Of a stretch of 64,000 bases of DNA, positions 48,798-59,174 are shown in pieces. Made by a program: the position numbers and the translations under genes. The DNA comes from Rhabditophanes sp. KR3021 (Eukaryota; Nematoda; Chromadorea; Rhabditida; Alloionematidae). Every line of letters starts with the position of its first letter. The first letter of the stretch is position 1. A model generated the notes under the pieces. That model saw only the letters and a list, made by a program, of their open reading frames with translations. It was not told where the DNA came from and did no database searches. The stretch lies in assembly GCA_963281155.1 (NCBI GenBank), contig CAUJLY010000003.1, forward strand, positions 6,386,001 to 6,450,000, given 5' to 3'.

Positions 48798-48973
48798 TTT
48801 TATCCTTCTTAATCTTCTGATCCTTGACATCGGACTCGCTGCCGGCACACTTCCGCTTTCGAATTGACCTCCTTAGCTGCGATGCGCCACTATCGACAGC
48901 TTCGGAAGCCTCTTCCTGAGAAACGCCGTTCTGAGGAGTTGGCGCGGGGAACACAATGTCCTTCTATGTCCTT
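48797..48973 (-). other. GC-rich island with an antisense open frame
   Basis: About 160 nt of strikingly GC-rich sequence in an AT-rich genome. On the minus strand an acceptor-like ACATAG is followed by an open frame: DIVFPAPTPQNGVSQEEA, SEAVDSGASQLRRSIRKRK, ESDVKDQKIKKDK, then a stop near 48790. The codons use G and C at third positions, unlike every other gene in the window. It may be a captured exon, a foreign insertion or a transposon fragment. No family was recognised. Confidence 0.45.
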
Positions 48974-49098
48974 TGCAGCTTACACATATTAATATAAATT
49001 ACATATTATTCAAATAAATAAGCTTTTATTTCGTCACTATATAAACGCTGATAATAAATAGAAGAACAATCACGCAATAAATAAAATAGAGTATACAT

Positions 49099-52005
49099 TT
49101 AAATAAATGCCATTTTTCTTGGAGCTTCTCCTGAATATTTATTGAAGGCCGGATATTCAGCTGCTTTGGGTGCGATTGTAGAGAAATAAAATGAAGGTTG
49201 TTTCGGAGCTTGTGGTTTGACGTAGGTATCCTCTTCTCTTGGCTTAATCCCATCTCTCATGGTTACGGGAACAGGGTGAGGCGTTTCAGTTTGGTCGTTG
49301 TGTGGTAGTTCAGTTGTTGAGGGAGCTGCTGGGGCGATTGATGGGCTGCTGGTTACAACTGAGTTGATTGCGGAGAATTCTTGATGAGGTGTTTCGATGG
49401 TTGTGAATGAGACTTCGCGGAACTTTTCGGGCTGAGGTGGAGCGGTTTGGTAGGTTTTAGTTTGTTCTACTTTGGTGTCAGCTCCTGGAGCTTGGGGTAG
49501 TGCGGTAACAGCTGGAGCAAGTACTAATGGTGGGAGTGTGGCGATAGTAACGTCGGAATCAACTTTGGTATTTACTTTTGGGGCTTCGGTGGCAAAAACT
49601 GCTACTATTGGAGCTTCTGTGGCTATAACTTCAACTTTGGGAGCTTCTGTGGCTACAACTTCAACTTTGGGAGCTTCAGTAGCTAAAACTTCAACCTTTG
49701 GAGCTTCGGTAGCTAAAACTTCAACCTTTGGAGCTTCGGTAGCTAAAACTTCAACCTTTGGAGCTTCGGTAGCTAATACTTCAACTTTTGGGGCTTCAGT
49801 AGCAATTACTTCGACTTGTGGAGCTCCGGTGGCTACATAAACTTCAACCTTTGGAGCTTCGGTAGCTAATACTTCAGCCTTTGGAGCTTCAGTTGCTACA
49901 ACTTCAGCTTTTGGAGCTTCAGTCACAATAACATTTGCCACCTTTGGAGCCTCAGTAACAACAAATTCAACTTTTTCAACCTTAGGACCTTCAGCATAAC
50001 CAGTTGGTGCATGAGCGATGGGAACCTCTACCTTAGCTGCTGGTGCCTCAGTTGGAACTTGCGTATTCATCAAGACCAAAGATGGAAGAGTAGTTTGAGC
50101 GACTTCCTCAGCAAGTGGTGCTGGTGTAACAACTGGAGCAACACTTGGAACGGATGTAACAAGCGGAGCAGCACTTGGAATAGAAGTAACAGGTACGGAT
50201 GCGGCTGGAACTTCAGAAGCCACATTCTTTGGGGCTTCAGTTGCTACGATTTCAGCTTTTGGAGCTTCGGTAGCAATGACTTCAACTTGTGGGGCTCCGG
50301 TGGTTACATAAACTTCGGCTTTGACTTGTGGAGCTCCGGTGGCTACATAAGCTTCAGCTTTTGGAGCTTCAGTGGCAACAATCTCTACTTTTGGAGCTTC
50401 AGTGGCAACAATCTCTACTTTTGGAGCTTCAGTGGCAGCAACTTCGACTTTTGGAGCTTCAGTGGCAGCAACTTCGACTTTAGGAGCTTCAGTGGCAGCA
50501 ACTTCGACTTTAGGAGCTTCAGTGGCAGCAACTTCGACTTTAGGAGCTTCAACTTTTGGAATAATTTCCTCCCCATAACCTTGATTAGTTGCGGGTGTAA
50601 CACTTTCTAGTTGTTCTGATGGTTGAGTCGTTGGCAATGGAACAACTGGGAATGTAGCTTCTGGAAGAGGTTGAGAAGCAGTTGGGGTAGGAACATTTGG
50701 TACGGAAGTTTCAGAAATTGCAGGAACAGATGCCTCGCCATATCCTTGACTTGCAGCTGGTGTAACGTTCTCTGGGGTTGAAATCGGTGTTTCAGCAACT
50801 ACTGGAGCAGGTGTAGCTTCATTTGGTGCTTCTGTTGCAACTACTTCGCTTGGTGGGCCAGAAGTATAAGGAAGGCCAGGATAAGCTCCGAGATTTGAGG
50901 TTCTTGGTGTGCAAGGGCAATATCCTGCATCTTTTCTAAAAAACTTTTTAACTTGTCGTTCCTTTTGTTTACATACCCAGTTTCAGCGTCAGCTCCAGGA
51001 GCTCCAGCTTCCCCGTCGATTCCGGGTGTTCCAGGTTTTCCAATGATACCGGGCTCACCTGGCGAACCGTCAATTGGTTTTCCAGCTTCACCATTCTTTG
51101 CATCAGCTCCAGGAGCTCCCTTTTCACCAGCAGGCCCGGCAGGTCCTGGTAAGTTCTTAATAACATCAGCAGCTCTACCAGCCAATCCCGGAGCTCCTAT
51201 TGGACCCTAGAAAAATTGTTATTTGTGATTTAAATAGTTACGTACATTATTTCCTTTAGCTCCTAAATCGCCATAGAGTCCTTGAGGTCCTGGATGGCCA
51301 TCATTTCCTGGTTTTCCAGCAGGCCCAGCAACACCATCGTCTCCCTTTTCCCCTTGCTTTCCAAACATTCCAGGGAAGCCCTTAATTTTACAGATAAAAG
51401 TTAATCCAAATAAATAAACATACAGGTGGTCCTGGAGCACAAGGTTCGCAAGAAAATACAGGAGCTTCATAAACTTCAGCCTTTGGTGTAATTCCATCAA
51501 CGCCATCAACTCCATCGATACCGTTATTTCCATCAAACCCATCATTTCCTTTGTCTCCTGGCGGGCCAGCTGGACATTCCTCTTGGTTCTTAACTTCAGA
51601 TTCCACAGTTGCAGTTTCGACATTTGCGTCATCAGGTTGGGTTTTGTAGGATTGAGTAGTAGTAACTGTTTCTGGATTAGGTTTGTAAGCACTACCTGTA
51701 GTAGCAACAACCTCGCCTTCATCGTAACTTTTGGCGGCTTCTCTCTTGATACGTGTAGTTAAGGGATCCTTTTTCATCTTCATCATTACATTCCAAGATT
51801 GATTAGAAATGACCTACAAATAAGATTAAATAAATTTACTATTTGTATATTTGCTTACCTTCATTTCCTCGATGTCAAATCTAGCCGAATCATTAAAATT
51901 GTCAATGTCATTGAACAAACAAATAATAAGACCAATACTCCCAAGAGTGATAATAGCAGAAGCGGAAACCAATGTAGTTAAAATGACTTTTCCAGTTGTA
52001 ACCAT
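49099..52005 (-). CDS. Giant cuticle-type collagen with a long Ala-Thr-Glu-Ala-Pro repeat tail
   Basis: Five exons on the minus strand (52005-51859, 51813-51424, 51380-51246, 51206-50977, 50935-49099), all in phase, give 912 aa. The N-terminal 300 residues are an ordinary cuticle collagen. They comprise a signal-anchor (ILTTLVSASAIITLGSIGLI), a SWNVMM block, a furin-type site TRIKREA, Cys-rich CPAGPPGDKG, Gly-X-Y helices and the closing motif AGYCPCTPRTS near residue 305. Instead of ending there, the protein continues for about 600 aa. Residues about 425-755 hold dozens of 8- to 10-residue repeats of the type ATEAPKVEV, flanked by other Pro/Thr/Val-rich sequence. The tail ends KYSGEAPRKMAFI. 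It is probably an extracellular cuticle component with an extended, possibly cross-linked or glycosylated tail; the tail's function is unknown. Confidence 0.92.
49570..50560 (-). repeat. Coding tandem repeats (ATEAPKVEV units) in the collagen tail
   Basis: Two blocks (about 50560-50228 and 49945-49570) of 24- to 30-nt units, encoding variations of V-A-T-E-A-P-K-V-E-V/I/L. Neighbouring units are nearly identical at DNA level, which indicates recent expansion or homogenisation. They are separated by a non-repeat Pro/Val/Ser-rich linker. The two blocks share variant units with G-A-P-Q (TGAPQVEV). Confidence 0.95.
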
Positions 52006-52390
52006 TGTTGTTTTGTGATTTAATAATTGTAAAGATTTTTCTTTTATATGAAATTGGAAGATTAAGAGTATTGATAAAAATATTAAAAAATCAAGATCTC
52101 TTCATAATCCGATTTTTTTAATTGCAAAAAACGAGACCTTTATGGATCATTAAGTAGATTTTTCTAAGATATCACCTTTTTGTCTATCTTTTGTATGTTT
52201 TAAATATTATTTGAAGACCATTAAAAGAGATGTAAAAACTTTATCTAAGAATATTTTTAATACACGTATTCTCAACGTTTCTACATAGTAAGTCATCAAA
52301 TAGACAGACATTTGGTTTGTTTAATTAGTAAAAATTTATTCAAATTAAGTTAATATACAGCGGCTAAATTCAACTAACAAATATAAAGAT
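52006..52390. other. Intergenic region
   Basis: Between the collagen start and the 3' end of the aminotransferase-like gene on the same strand. It contains the collagen TATA box. Nothing else was seen. Confidence 0.45.
52042..52048 (-). promoter_or_regulatory. TATA box of the large collagen gene
   Basis: TATAAAA on the minus strand, 37-43 nt before the ATG at 52005. The spacing implies a short 5' leader. Confidence 0.55.
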
Positions 52391-54548
52391 CTAAGTTTGA
52401 AAGATACGATAAAACTCCATCATATAATTGCACAACTTCTGAACCTCTTCTAATGTATGAGAATTAACAATTGTAACAAGTATATGAATTTCTTTGACTG
52501 ATTCGTGCGGAGTAATTAGTCCATAAATACTCCTTCTTTCAGCTCCTTTCAAGAAAAAAGGCTCTAGCCTTGGATTTCCTTCTTTATTAGGTATAATAAA
52601 TTGAATTGAATGCTCCGAACGCCAAGGTTTGTCTATTATATACAAATAGAAAGGAAATGTATCATCCAGCACATCATAAATCAGCGCTACTTTCCTTTTG
52701 TTTTCCTCAAATATATTTTGCAAACCTTTTTCCTCAATCCAGTCTATCATTAAGCTAGTCATATATAAATTCCACACACTTGGCGTATTAAAAACATGCG
52801 GACTCGAAAATGCGTAATTTCTATAATCAAAAACTGCTGGGATATCTTTAATAGTCTTCAGTTTTAAGAGATCATTTCTTATAATTACTAGACATAGACC
52901 CGCTATGCCTAGATTATTTTGCGTTTCTGAAACTATTAATGCGTGGTTTTCTATATTTACTGGTCGTGATAATAAAGTCCCAGACAGATCTGCTACTATA
53001 ATTTCATTTGGTGGAAGTTCCATTTCAGAAGCATCTAAACCTGTATTGCGTTGAGAATTAGTAATTGTTGTGTGACTTTTAAATATGTGTACTGTTAATT
53101 TTATTATGAACCTACTGGAGTTTACTTAACATGACCGCAAAGAGAAAACAAGAAAAAATAAAGAGACAACAACCTGGTGATAATTAGGACTCTACTTCAA
53201 AGATTTATTAGACAACTCGGAAGTACGTCATGTAATAAAGGAGCCATCAGTGCTACTATTTAAGAAACAGATGGATTCACTTGCGAATATGTTTTATGAA
53301 CAACAAGCAATTGAAAGAACGTAAATGTAATGGCCATCCGATAAAAAATCCTTGCAAGTTGTGTTATGGAATTCAGTCCAATTTGGAGGCTTGCCAACTC
53401 ATAATTAAGTTAGAGGATGTGAAGAGTTGTTCAAGCATTTAATGAAAAATGTGTCGCTGTAGAAACTTTGTTAGGATATGGCCATACATCAAGCAACTTG
53501 ATGCCATAAACCTTGTCATTTCTACTTGTTCTTAGACCAAGAAACATCAATGAACCCTTGAATACTTGGATTTTGATTGAGTTTAACAAAGCCACTTATT
53601 ATGTAGGAGAATCAGAGCCTGCTTCAAAAATTTCACACCTCTACACTAAAATAAACCAACATTTTTCCCGATACAACTTTCACGTTCGTTCAAAGAAGGA
53701 ATAAAGGATGAAGGAATCAATGACGACACAAGGGCCAGATGATTTTAAGTGCCAAACTATTGCTGTCAAAATGATTGTTCCTACTAAAGAATTGGGAGAG
53801 AATGTCAAATAGGTTCTAACAGAGTACTTTGGTGACCAAGTGAAAATGTCGACCATGGGAAGTATATGACAGAGGAAGTCTAAAAGCTGTCTCCTGAGAA
53901 TACCAAATTGGTGGTCAGCTTTTGATTGAAATAATATTTGAACTCAAAGATGCTATTACCACTAAATTTGAGTCATATTTTTAATAGTCTATTTTATATA
54001 TCTTGCTCCTTCAATAAACGCGTCTCACCTGTTACGGCATCTGCAGCTACATAGAAGAAATAGGAGGAATTGGGTCGAAGTTTCAATTCATTTAGACTGG
54101 GAATATTTGTGTATGGTTGAATATCGGGGTTTACTACGTAAGGTGTAAAATATTTGCAGGCTGCAGCATAAGCTGCTTCTGAGGAGTAGCCGGTCATTAA
54201 ATAATTTGCTGAGATGGTTCCTTTGATAAGCCTTCCTAGATTTAAAGCTATGGCTTCATATTGTGTTTCAATGCAACCAGGCATAAACAACAATGTGTAA
54301 TTATTTGGTATTTTCAATAAGTTCGTAATTTTTTCTTCGAGTCTCTTGGTAAAATTTATGAATTCTACGGAATGGTGATCAACTTCTATAAAAAGATTTT
54401 TACTAATTAAATAAGACAAACAATTACCTAAAACACTAATTCCTGTATCTTCAAAATCAACCATCTCCTGTTGAGCCCGTCTTAACACCGTTTCCGGTAT
54501 TTTGGAAGGTCCTCCTGTAAAATTAATTGTTCCCCGTCTTGGAGGCAT
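52391..54548 (-). CDS. Phosphoserine aminotransferase-like protein lacking the PLP lysine (probable pseudoenzyme)
   Basis: Three exons on the minus strand (54548-54428, 54385-54029, 53034-52391) give 373 aa, the length of PSAT. The fold order of PSAT is intact: INFTGGPSKIPETVLRRAQQ, FEDTGISVLEVDHHSVEF, LPPNEIIVADLSGTLLSRPV, NNLGIAGLCLVIIRNDLL, DYRNYAFSSPHVFNTPS and a C-terminal EEVQKLCNYM. PSAT converts 3-phosphohydroxypyruvate to phosphoserine with PLP. Here the Schiff-base lysine of the conserved A-Q-K-N motif is Asn (ETQNNLG), and the Gly-rich phosphate motif (GGGSTQF in active enzymes) reads PGCIETQYEA. The Arg of SHRS is also replaced (DHHS). Reading frames and splice sites are intact, so it is likely expressed without this activity. 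Intron 2 (994 nt) carries antisense repeat copy 3. Confidence 0.88.
53131..53935 (+). repeat. Copy 3 of the dispersed decayed coding element (intronic, antisense to its host)
   Basis: Lies in intron 2 of the aminotransferase-like gene, on the opposite strand. In shifting frames it reads TAKRKQEKIKRQQPG, YFKDLLDNSEVRHVIKEPSV, FKKQMDSLANMFYEQQA, VAVETLL, EFNKATYYVGES, YNFHVRSKKE, VPTKELGENVK, LTEYFGDQV, ENVDHGKYMTEEV and KLSPENTKLVV. The order matches copy 2 and extends further at the N-terminus. Several stops and frameshifts are present. The 63-codon ORF at 53513-53704 is its best open piece. Confidence 0.75.
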
Positions 54549-54763
54549 CGTAAATTATTAGCAGTTTTAAATAGTTATTAAATATGATGTGGAAACACCT
54601 TAGCAACGACACTTTAAAATGCCATACACACAACTTTGCCAATTTAGTAAAATTTAGATATTTCCCTGAAAAAGGATCTAATCTAACTGAATGATTTTAA
54701 TTATTAGAAAGGCAATAAAAGTGAGTTTGTAATAAACCAACAAACAACAATAACTATTATTAA

Positions 54764-55076
54764 ATGACAACAGAAATACAATGTACAGAAGGGCAAGTGC
54801 CTATGTGAGTGTAATGTGAAGTGAATAAATGGTAAGGAGAATTGACCGTGTTGCAGCTATCCTAAAAGTGGCACGGTTTTTTGCAATAGCCTCTTCTCAC
54901 TTCAAATATTTGAAAACATCGACGATCATTTTGATTCTAAAGTCTTAACACGACAAATATATTTAGAGTGTCCTGCTGATACTCAACTATTTCAAGTTTT
55001 TACATTTTGTAACCATTGCAAAAAGATTGTTGGAAGGAAGTATATTGGTAGTGTTGATTTCATAATTATCAACTAA
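54764..55076 (+). CDS. Small two-exon protein with a CxxC motif, unrecognised
   Basis: Exons 54764-54804 and 54857-55076 (52-nt intron with GTGAGT and TTGCAG) give 86 aa in phase. It reads MTTEIQCTEGQVPIYPKSGT, then LTRQIYLECPADTQLFQVF, then FCNHCKKIVGRKYIG. The pairing of ECP and CNHC could coordinate zinc, loosely like Mis18/Yippee-type folds, but I do not recognise the family. The 5' neighbour is the divergently transcribed aminotransferase-like gene. The stop is only 24 nt before the start of the next gene on the same strand, which suggests an operon-like pair or alternative splicing into it. Confidence 0.6.
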
Positions 55077-55100
55077 CGATAAAGATTCATCTTGCAAAAT

Positions 55101-55775
55101 ATGGAGTCTATGGATGTGCAAGAATCTAAAATTGACTCGCTAGAGGCGTTTGAGGAGTTGATGGAGTTGTTTGATGTTACTCCAAAGGCAGATGATAGTG
55201 TTAAAGATATTTTTGGTGAAATTGCTAAACAAGTAAGTTTAAATAATTCGTAATAAGCGTTACATTTTTTATTGTATGATTAGATCGCATTATCAAAGGA
55301 AAAGGGTGCTCTCCCAAAGCCATTGATTAATGAATTTCCATCATCAATAGAACGAGAATGTGTAAACTTAATTAATAATGCCGTTTACACAGATTTTGCT
55401 CAACGTGAAGAATTATTCAAGCTCAGATCAGACGTCACTGTCTCTTCTTTCAAATATTCAAAGACAAAGGGCCTGACCGAAAAACAATTGGATGATTTTC
55501 TAGAAGAAGACATCAAACTCAATCCTTTTCCCTCAATAGTGAAACTTGCTGAAGGAGACATTTACTCAGCTTGTGACGGTACGTACTTTAAACTTTGTGA
55601 TTATTTAATACACCTTTTAGATTTATTATTGATGACCAAGACTTGCAATTTACATGCCAAAGACAACCGAACAAAAAACTACGTAATGGAGAATGGGCCT
55701 AAGGATAGAGGTGGACGAATGCACGCAGGTCATGGAGGGCAGAAAGCATCTTTTCCAAATTTTAAGAATAAGTGA
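55101..55775 (+). CDS. Short FAM98-family protein
   Basis: Three exons (55101-55232, 55284-55578, 55621-55775) give 193 aa. The central part matches FAM98A/B: KPLINEFP and QREELFKLRSDVTVSSFKYS correspond to the vertebrate block ending LDVTVQSF, followed by KGLTEKQLDD. The near-terminal PKDRGGRMHAGHGG corresponds to the conserved VPDRGGRP. FAM98 proteins belong to the tRNA-splicing ligase complex (RTCB-DDX1-FAM98B) and to arginine-methylation networks. Compared with vertebrates, about 170 N-terminal residues and the long Gly-Arg-rich tail are missing. The upstream 86-aa gene lies just 24 nt away. Family assignment is by eye. Confidence 0.7.
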
Positions 55776-56901
55776 TTTATAGACTTTGCTATTTTTAATT
55801 TAACAAAACTTTTAAACGTCTAGTCTTCATTTATTATCGGTTTGAAAAATAGTCTTACACCTCATAATAAACTCATTCTTAAATGCAATGTTTTGGAAAG
55901 TAGGTCATTCATAAAATCTAAAACATTGAGTATTTCAAAGAACATAGTTCTTGGGTCTGCAGTTTACATTCTAATGATAGCTACTTTTGACAATATATCT
56001 CAATACATTCCAAATTATTTTTAAAACTCGTAATAAGGAAATACTTACTATATTCGTCTTTCTTCAAACGGATATATAAGATTGAAATTGGGTATAAACG
56101 CAGACTCACAAACAATTGTACTTCGAATTGAATAAAGCATAAAATCAACCAGATAAATTTAAACTCTTGTATTGGAAACAGGCCAAGTATTCATTACTTA
56201 TGGCGTTATCAAAACTGACATTTATCAACGGAATTCACATTTTGAAAAAGGTGTTATGGATTCATAAAAGTGTTAAATGTTATTTAGTTATTTAAGCATA
56301 TTTGTTCCGGATATTTCTAAACCATATAATAAATAAGATTAAAAGAGTAACTAAAAAAGTTCATTCAAAGCGATTTCATATTCTTTGTTTTGCAGTTCTT
56401 AAATGTTCTATTAACCTTTTTGGAAGTGATACAATCTGATAATTATAGGAATTAGGGAGACTTAATTCTTCATTAACTTCAATCTGGCATTATAAAATTG
56501 AGTCCAATCAAAATGTCGATCTTATTGCCTAAGAACAAGATTATGAACCTTAAACCAAAAATGAATTAAGCAAGCATTGTTATCAGAATTTGCAAGCACA
56601 TTATTTTATTGTATATCAAAGATTTCAATGCAGCTTAAACTTCCAACATTACATTAGAAAACTTTATTTGGAAGTATCAATTTAATCGCAAGGCTTAGAT
56701 GCAATATCGTCTTTTTTGAATAAAACATTTTACTAATGAAGATAATTACAAATCTAAATCTTGCCAAAACTACACTGCATTACTGTAACTAGCTAACAAG
56801 TTGTATCAAGGACACTTAACATTTCTTAAGATAAATGTTGCATGATGATCAATACGGATATTTCGCATTAAAAAATTAAAATTCTTATCAATTCACAAAC
56901 A
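55776..56901. other. Intergenic region
   Basis: AT-rich; the ORF at 55842-56024 begins with TTG and lacks support. No other feature was seen. Confidence 0.4.
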
Positions 56902-57755
56902 ATGTCATTTTTATTTGATTTATGGACTGAAGAATATTCCACAAAATATGAACAATTCAATGATCCAAATGAAGAAATAAATTATCGTCAGAAAAAGAAG
57001 TTTATAAGTAACACGTTCATATATTCAATATCTCTAGCCCCGGACAGTATCACTATTAATCACTTTGATAAGTAAATAAATAAGCAAATATAAACAAATT
57101 CAAAAAAAGCATAAATCAAAATTAATTTACATGTTTATAATTCCACATTATAAAATTTAAATATAAATGTCACCAATATTTTACATTTTGTATTCATATA
57201 ATAAATTTAAAACATTAAATCACTCAATTCATTTCCATCTATTCACTATTGCTGCTTTTACATTTCTTAAATTTGTCTATTATTTTTTTGCAAAAGCCAT
57301 TTATAGGTGATTGGCCATAAAAGCGACGTATATATTAGTGTTACTGATCTAACTAATTCAAACATTAGCGCAACCAGCTCAATATTATGACTAAAAATAT
57401 TGTGAAGCATGTATACTGTTGTATCATTTGAATATTAACCTGATTACATGTGCAAATTATATTCATATTTTATTGTGTTTAAAGTATCTATTAATACCTG
57501 AATTAGAAGATAAAATCAGCTGTGTTTTTGGTTTTAAATAAAGTATTTTTTCTCAATAGTGTGGATTTACGACTACAGACAACTCAAAGATATGAATTAA
57601 CTATTGCTGTAGAGGAGGACGGCAACGACCGTAAGGTTAAAAACCATTGCCTGACAATATCTTCACTCAAAGCCCAAGAATTTTGTAAACCTAAGCCAGT
57701 TTTGATTAAGTCATGGAGCCACTCTAATTCTGTAAATATTTTATATTTTAATTAA
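56902..57755 (+). CDS. Possible two-exon gene, unrecognised
   Basis: Exon 1 (56902-57071) reads MSFLFDLWTEEYSTKYEQFN, DPNEEINYRQKKKF and APDSITINHFD. Exon 2 (57560-57755) follows the acceptor TCAATAG and reads VDLRLQTTQRYELTIAVEED, KVKNHCLTISSLKAQEFC. The two join in phase with a GTAAAT donor, giving 121 aa, but the 488-nt intron is much longer than usual here and a phase match has a one-in-three chance. Both exons look coding. No family was recognised. Each could instead belong to a larger undetected gene. Confidence 0.4.
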
Positions 57756-57938
57756 CAACACATTTCTACTTTAATAAGTTATTAAAAGTATCTTCTTGTG
57801 TAAATTTATTACCAACTTCCACTGTAAACTCGTAAAAACAGATTCTTCCTAATAATAGTCTTTATTATTCTAATTAACTAAAACACATATACCTAACCAT
57901 AAATAACAAATCAACTCAACAATTAAGGCACATTTAAA

Positions 57939-59174
57939 TTACTCATATAATTTACTGTAATAATCTGATCCCCCATTCTTTCTTAGTAGTCTTGAATGTT
58001 GCCAGGCAGGTAATTTCTTTTTATTTTCAACGTAATCAATGTCGATGTAAGCTGGTTTCAACCCTTTCCCTTTGGAAGAAGCCAATTCCATTTTGATTTT
58101 TTCAAGTTCTTGGTGGACCTTTTCTTTTGGACGATACATGTCAAAGTATAAATCAAAGGGCTGAGCTTTTTCAGGGAATTCTTTTTGAGCACGTTTCAGG
58201 GGTGATCTCCATTCATATGCAAATGATGCAATCTGATTACCAATCTTTTGACATGTCTCATCCACTGACTCATCCCACTCCATTTGGCAAAACGACATCG
58301 CAGCCGGAGTAATGTCTTTCTCGTGGACTTTATAAAATTGCCTCATATGGAAGACTCTAGCGTCAATTCCACCTTCCAGTGGCCTGAAAGCTGAAAAGTC
58401 AATCTTTTCCTTGTGTCTAAAAGACAAGAAAACAACTCTATGAAAGCCAGTTCCCTTAAATGGCATTGGTTGGAGGTACTCCACAACAGTTTCCCCTTGA
58501 CTTAGATCAGAAGAATCAGGAATATTTGATACCATCCAATGGCAGGTTTGACCGCTTTCAGTAAAGGCATTTCCGTCTAAGTTCAGCATAAACATAGTAT
58601 TGTAAGAGGATGTTCCGAGTGATTCTATTTCAACGGAGGGAAGTGTTGAGGCATCAGACGGAGTCAGGACATTTCCACGCTGCACTTCTTTCTCATTGAA
58701 GGTGACTTTGATGTTTTGCGTAACGTTGAAAAAAGCATTGTCTTGGAATAGTTCGCCAAAGATATTGTAGTGGTTGAAGATGGCTGTTTGGTTGAATGAA
58801 ACTTTGCCTAGATTGATAACTATTTCATCTAACTTTGCGAGTTCCTCCTTACTTGAGACGGATGCGACTTTTTTACCATCCTTGACCTTAAATCCAATAT
58901 CAATACCCTCAACAAGTGGCTTAGCCGTCAATTCCTCAAAAGACTTAACAATAGACTGGCCATTAACAATATGCAATTGCGGCAAAATTTCTGGTCTCGT
59001 AATTCGTGCCTTGTACCAACGATCCATTTCATAAAATCTATTTGGATAGAAAGCATCCGGACCAGCCCAAGCAATCGCTCTTGGTCGCATTGGACGGCGT
59101 ACCCGTGGAGAGCATTTGGCACGGTAGGAATTCTTTACGAATACCGAGGCATAAATTGATTTACCGCGGACCAT
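57939..59174 (-). CDS. mrpl-38: Mitochondrial ribosomal protein mL38 (MRPL38, PEBP fold)
   Basis: An intronless 411-aa ORF on the minus strand. The early block AIAWAGPDAFYPNRFYEMDR and the central PEBP-like domain are typical of mL38: YNTMFMLNLDGNAF, CHWMVSNIPDSSDLSQGE, VVEYLQPMPFKGTGFHRVVF. The C-terminal extension LKRAQKEFPEKAQPFDLYFD is also characteristic. mL38 is a structural protein of the mitochondrial large ribosomal subunit. The N-terminus is basic and Arg-rich (KNSYRAKCSPRVRRPMRPR), as for mitochondrial import. The absence of introns is notable next to multi-exon neighbours, though single-exon genes also occur elsewhere in the window. Confidence 0.92.
   Translation of the reverse strand: MVRGKSIYASVFVKNSYRAKCSPRVRRPMRPRAIAWAGPDAFYPNRFYEMDRWYKARITRPEILPQLHIVNGQSIVKSFEELTAKPLVEGIDIGFKVKDGKKVASVSSKEELAKLDEIVINLGKVSFNQTAIFNHYNIFGELFQDNAFFNVTQNIKVTFNEKEVQRGNVLTPSDASTLPSVEIESLGTSSYNTMFMLNLDGNAFTESGQTCHWMVSNIPDSSDLSQGETVVEYLQPMPFKGTGFHRVVFLSFRHKEKIDFSAFRPLEGGIDARVFHMRQFYKVHEKDITPAAMSFCQMEWDESVDETCQKIGNQIASFAYEWRSPLKRAQKEFPEKAQPFDLYFDMYRPKEKVHQELEKIKMELASSKGKGLKPAYIDIDYVENKKKLPAWQHSRLLRKNGGSDYYSKLYE

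Larger units (their letters stand above)
48420..49098. other. Intergenic region containing a truncated ORF and a GC-rich island
   Basis: Flanked by the 7TM gene and the convergent 3' end of the large collagen. Its contents at 48705-48797 and 48797-48973 are listed separately. Confidence 0.5.

Noticed and set aside
48824..48973. GC-rich block suspected to be ribosomal DNA
   Set aside because: No rRNA core sequence is recognisable, and the minus strand has a continuous open frame instead.
49570..50560. Regular repeats resembling a CRISPR array
   Set aside because: The repeats are directly adjoining and in frame within a collagen gene, and the genome is eukaryotic.
50011..50610. Plus-strand ORF of 199 codons
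   Set aside because: Antisense shadow of the ATEAPKVEV coding repeats; its Trp/Ser/Cys pattern just mirrors the repeat.
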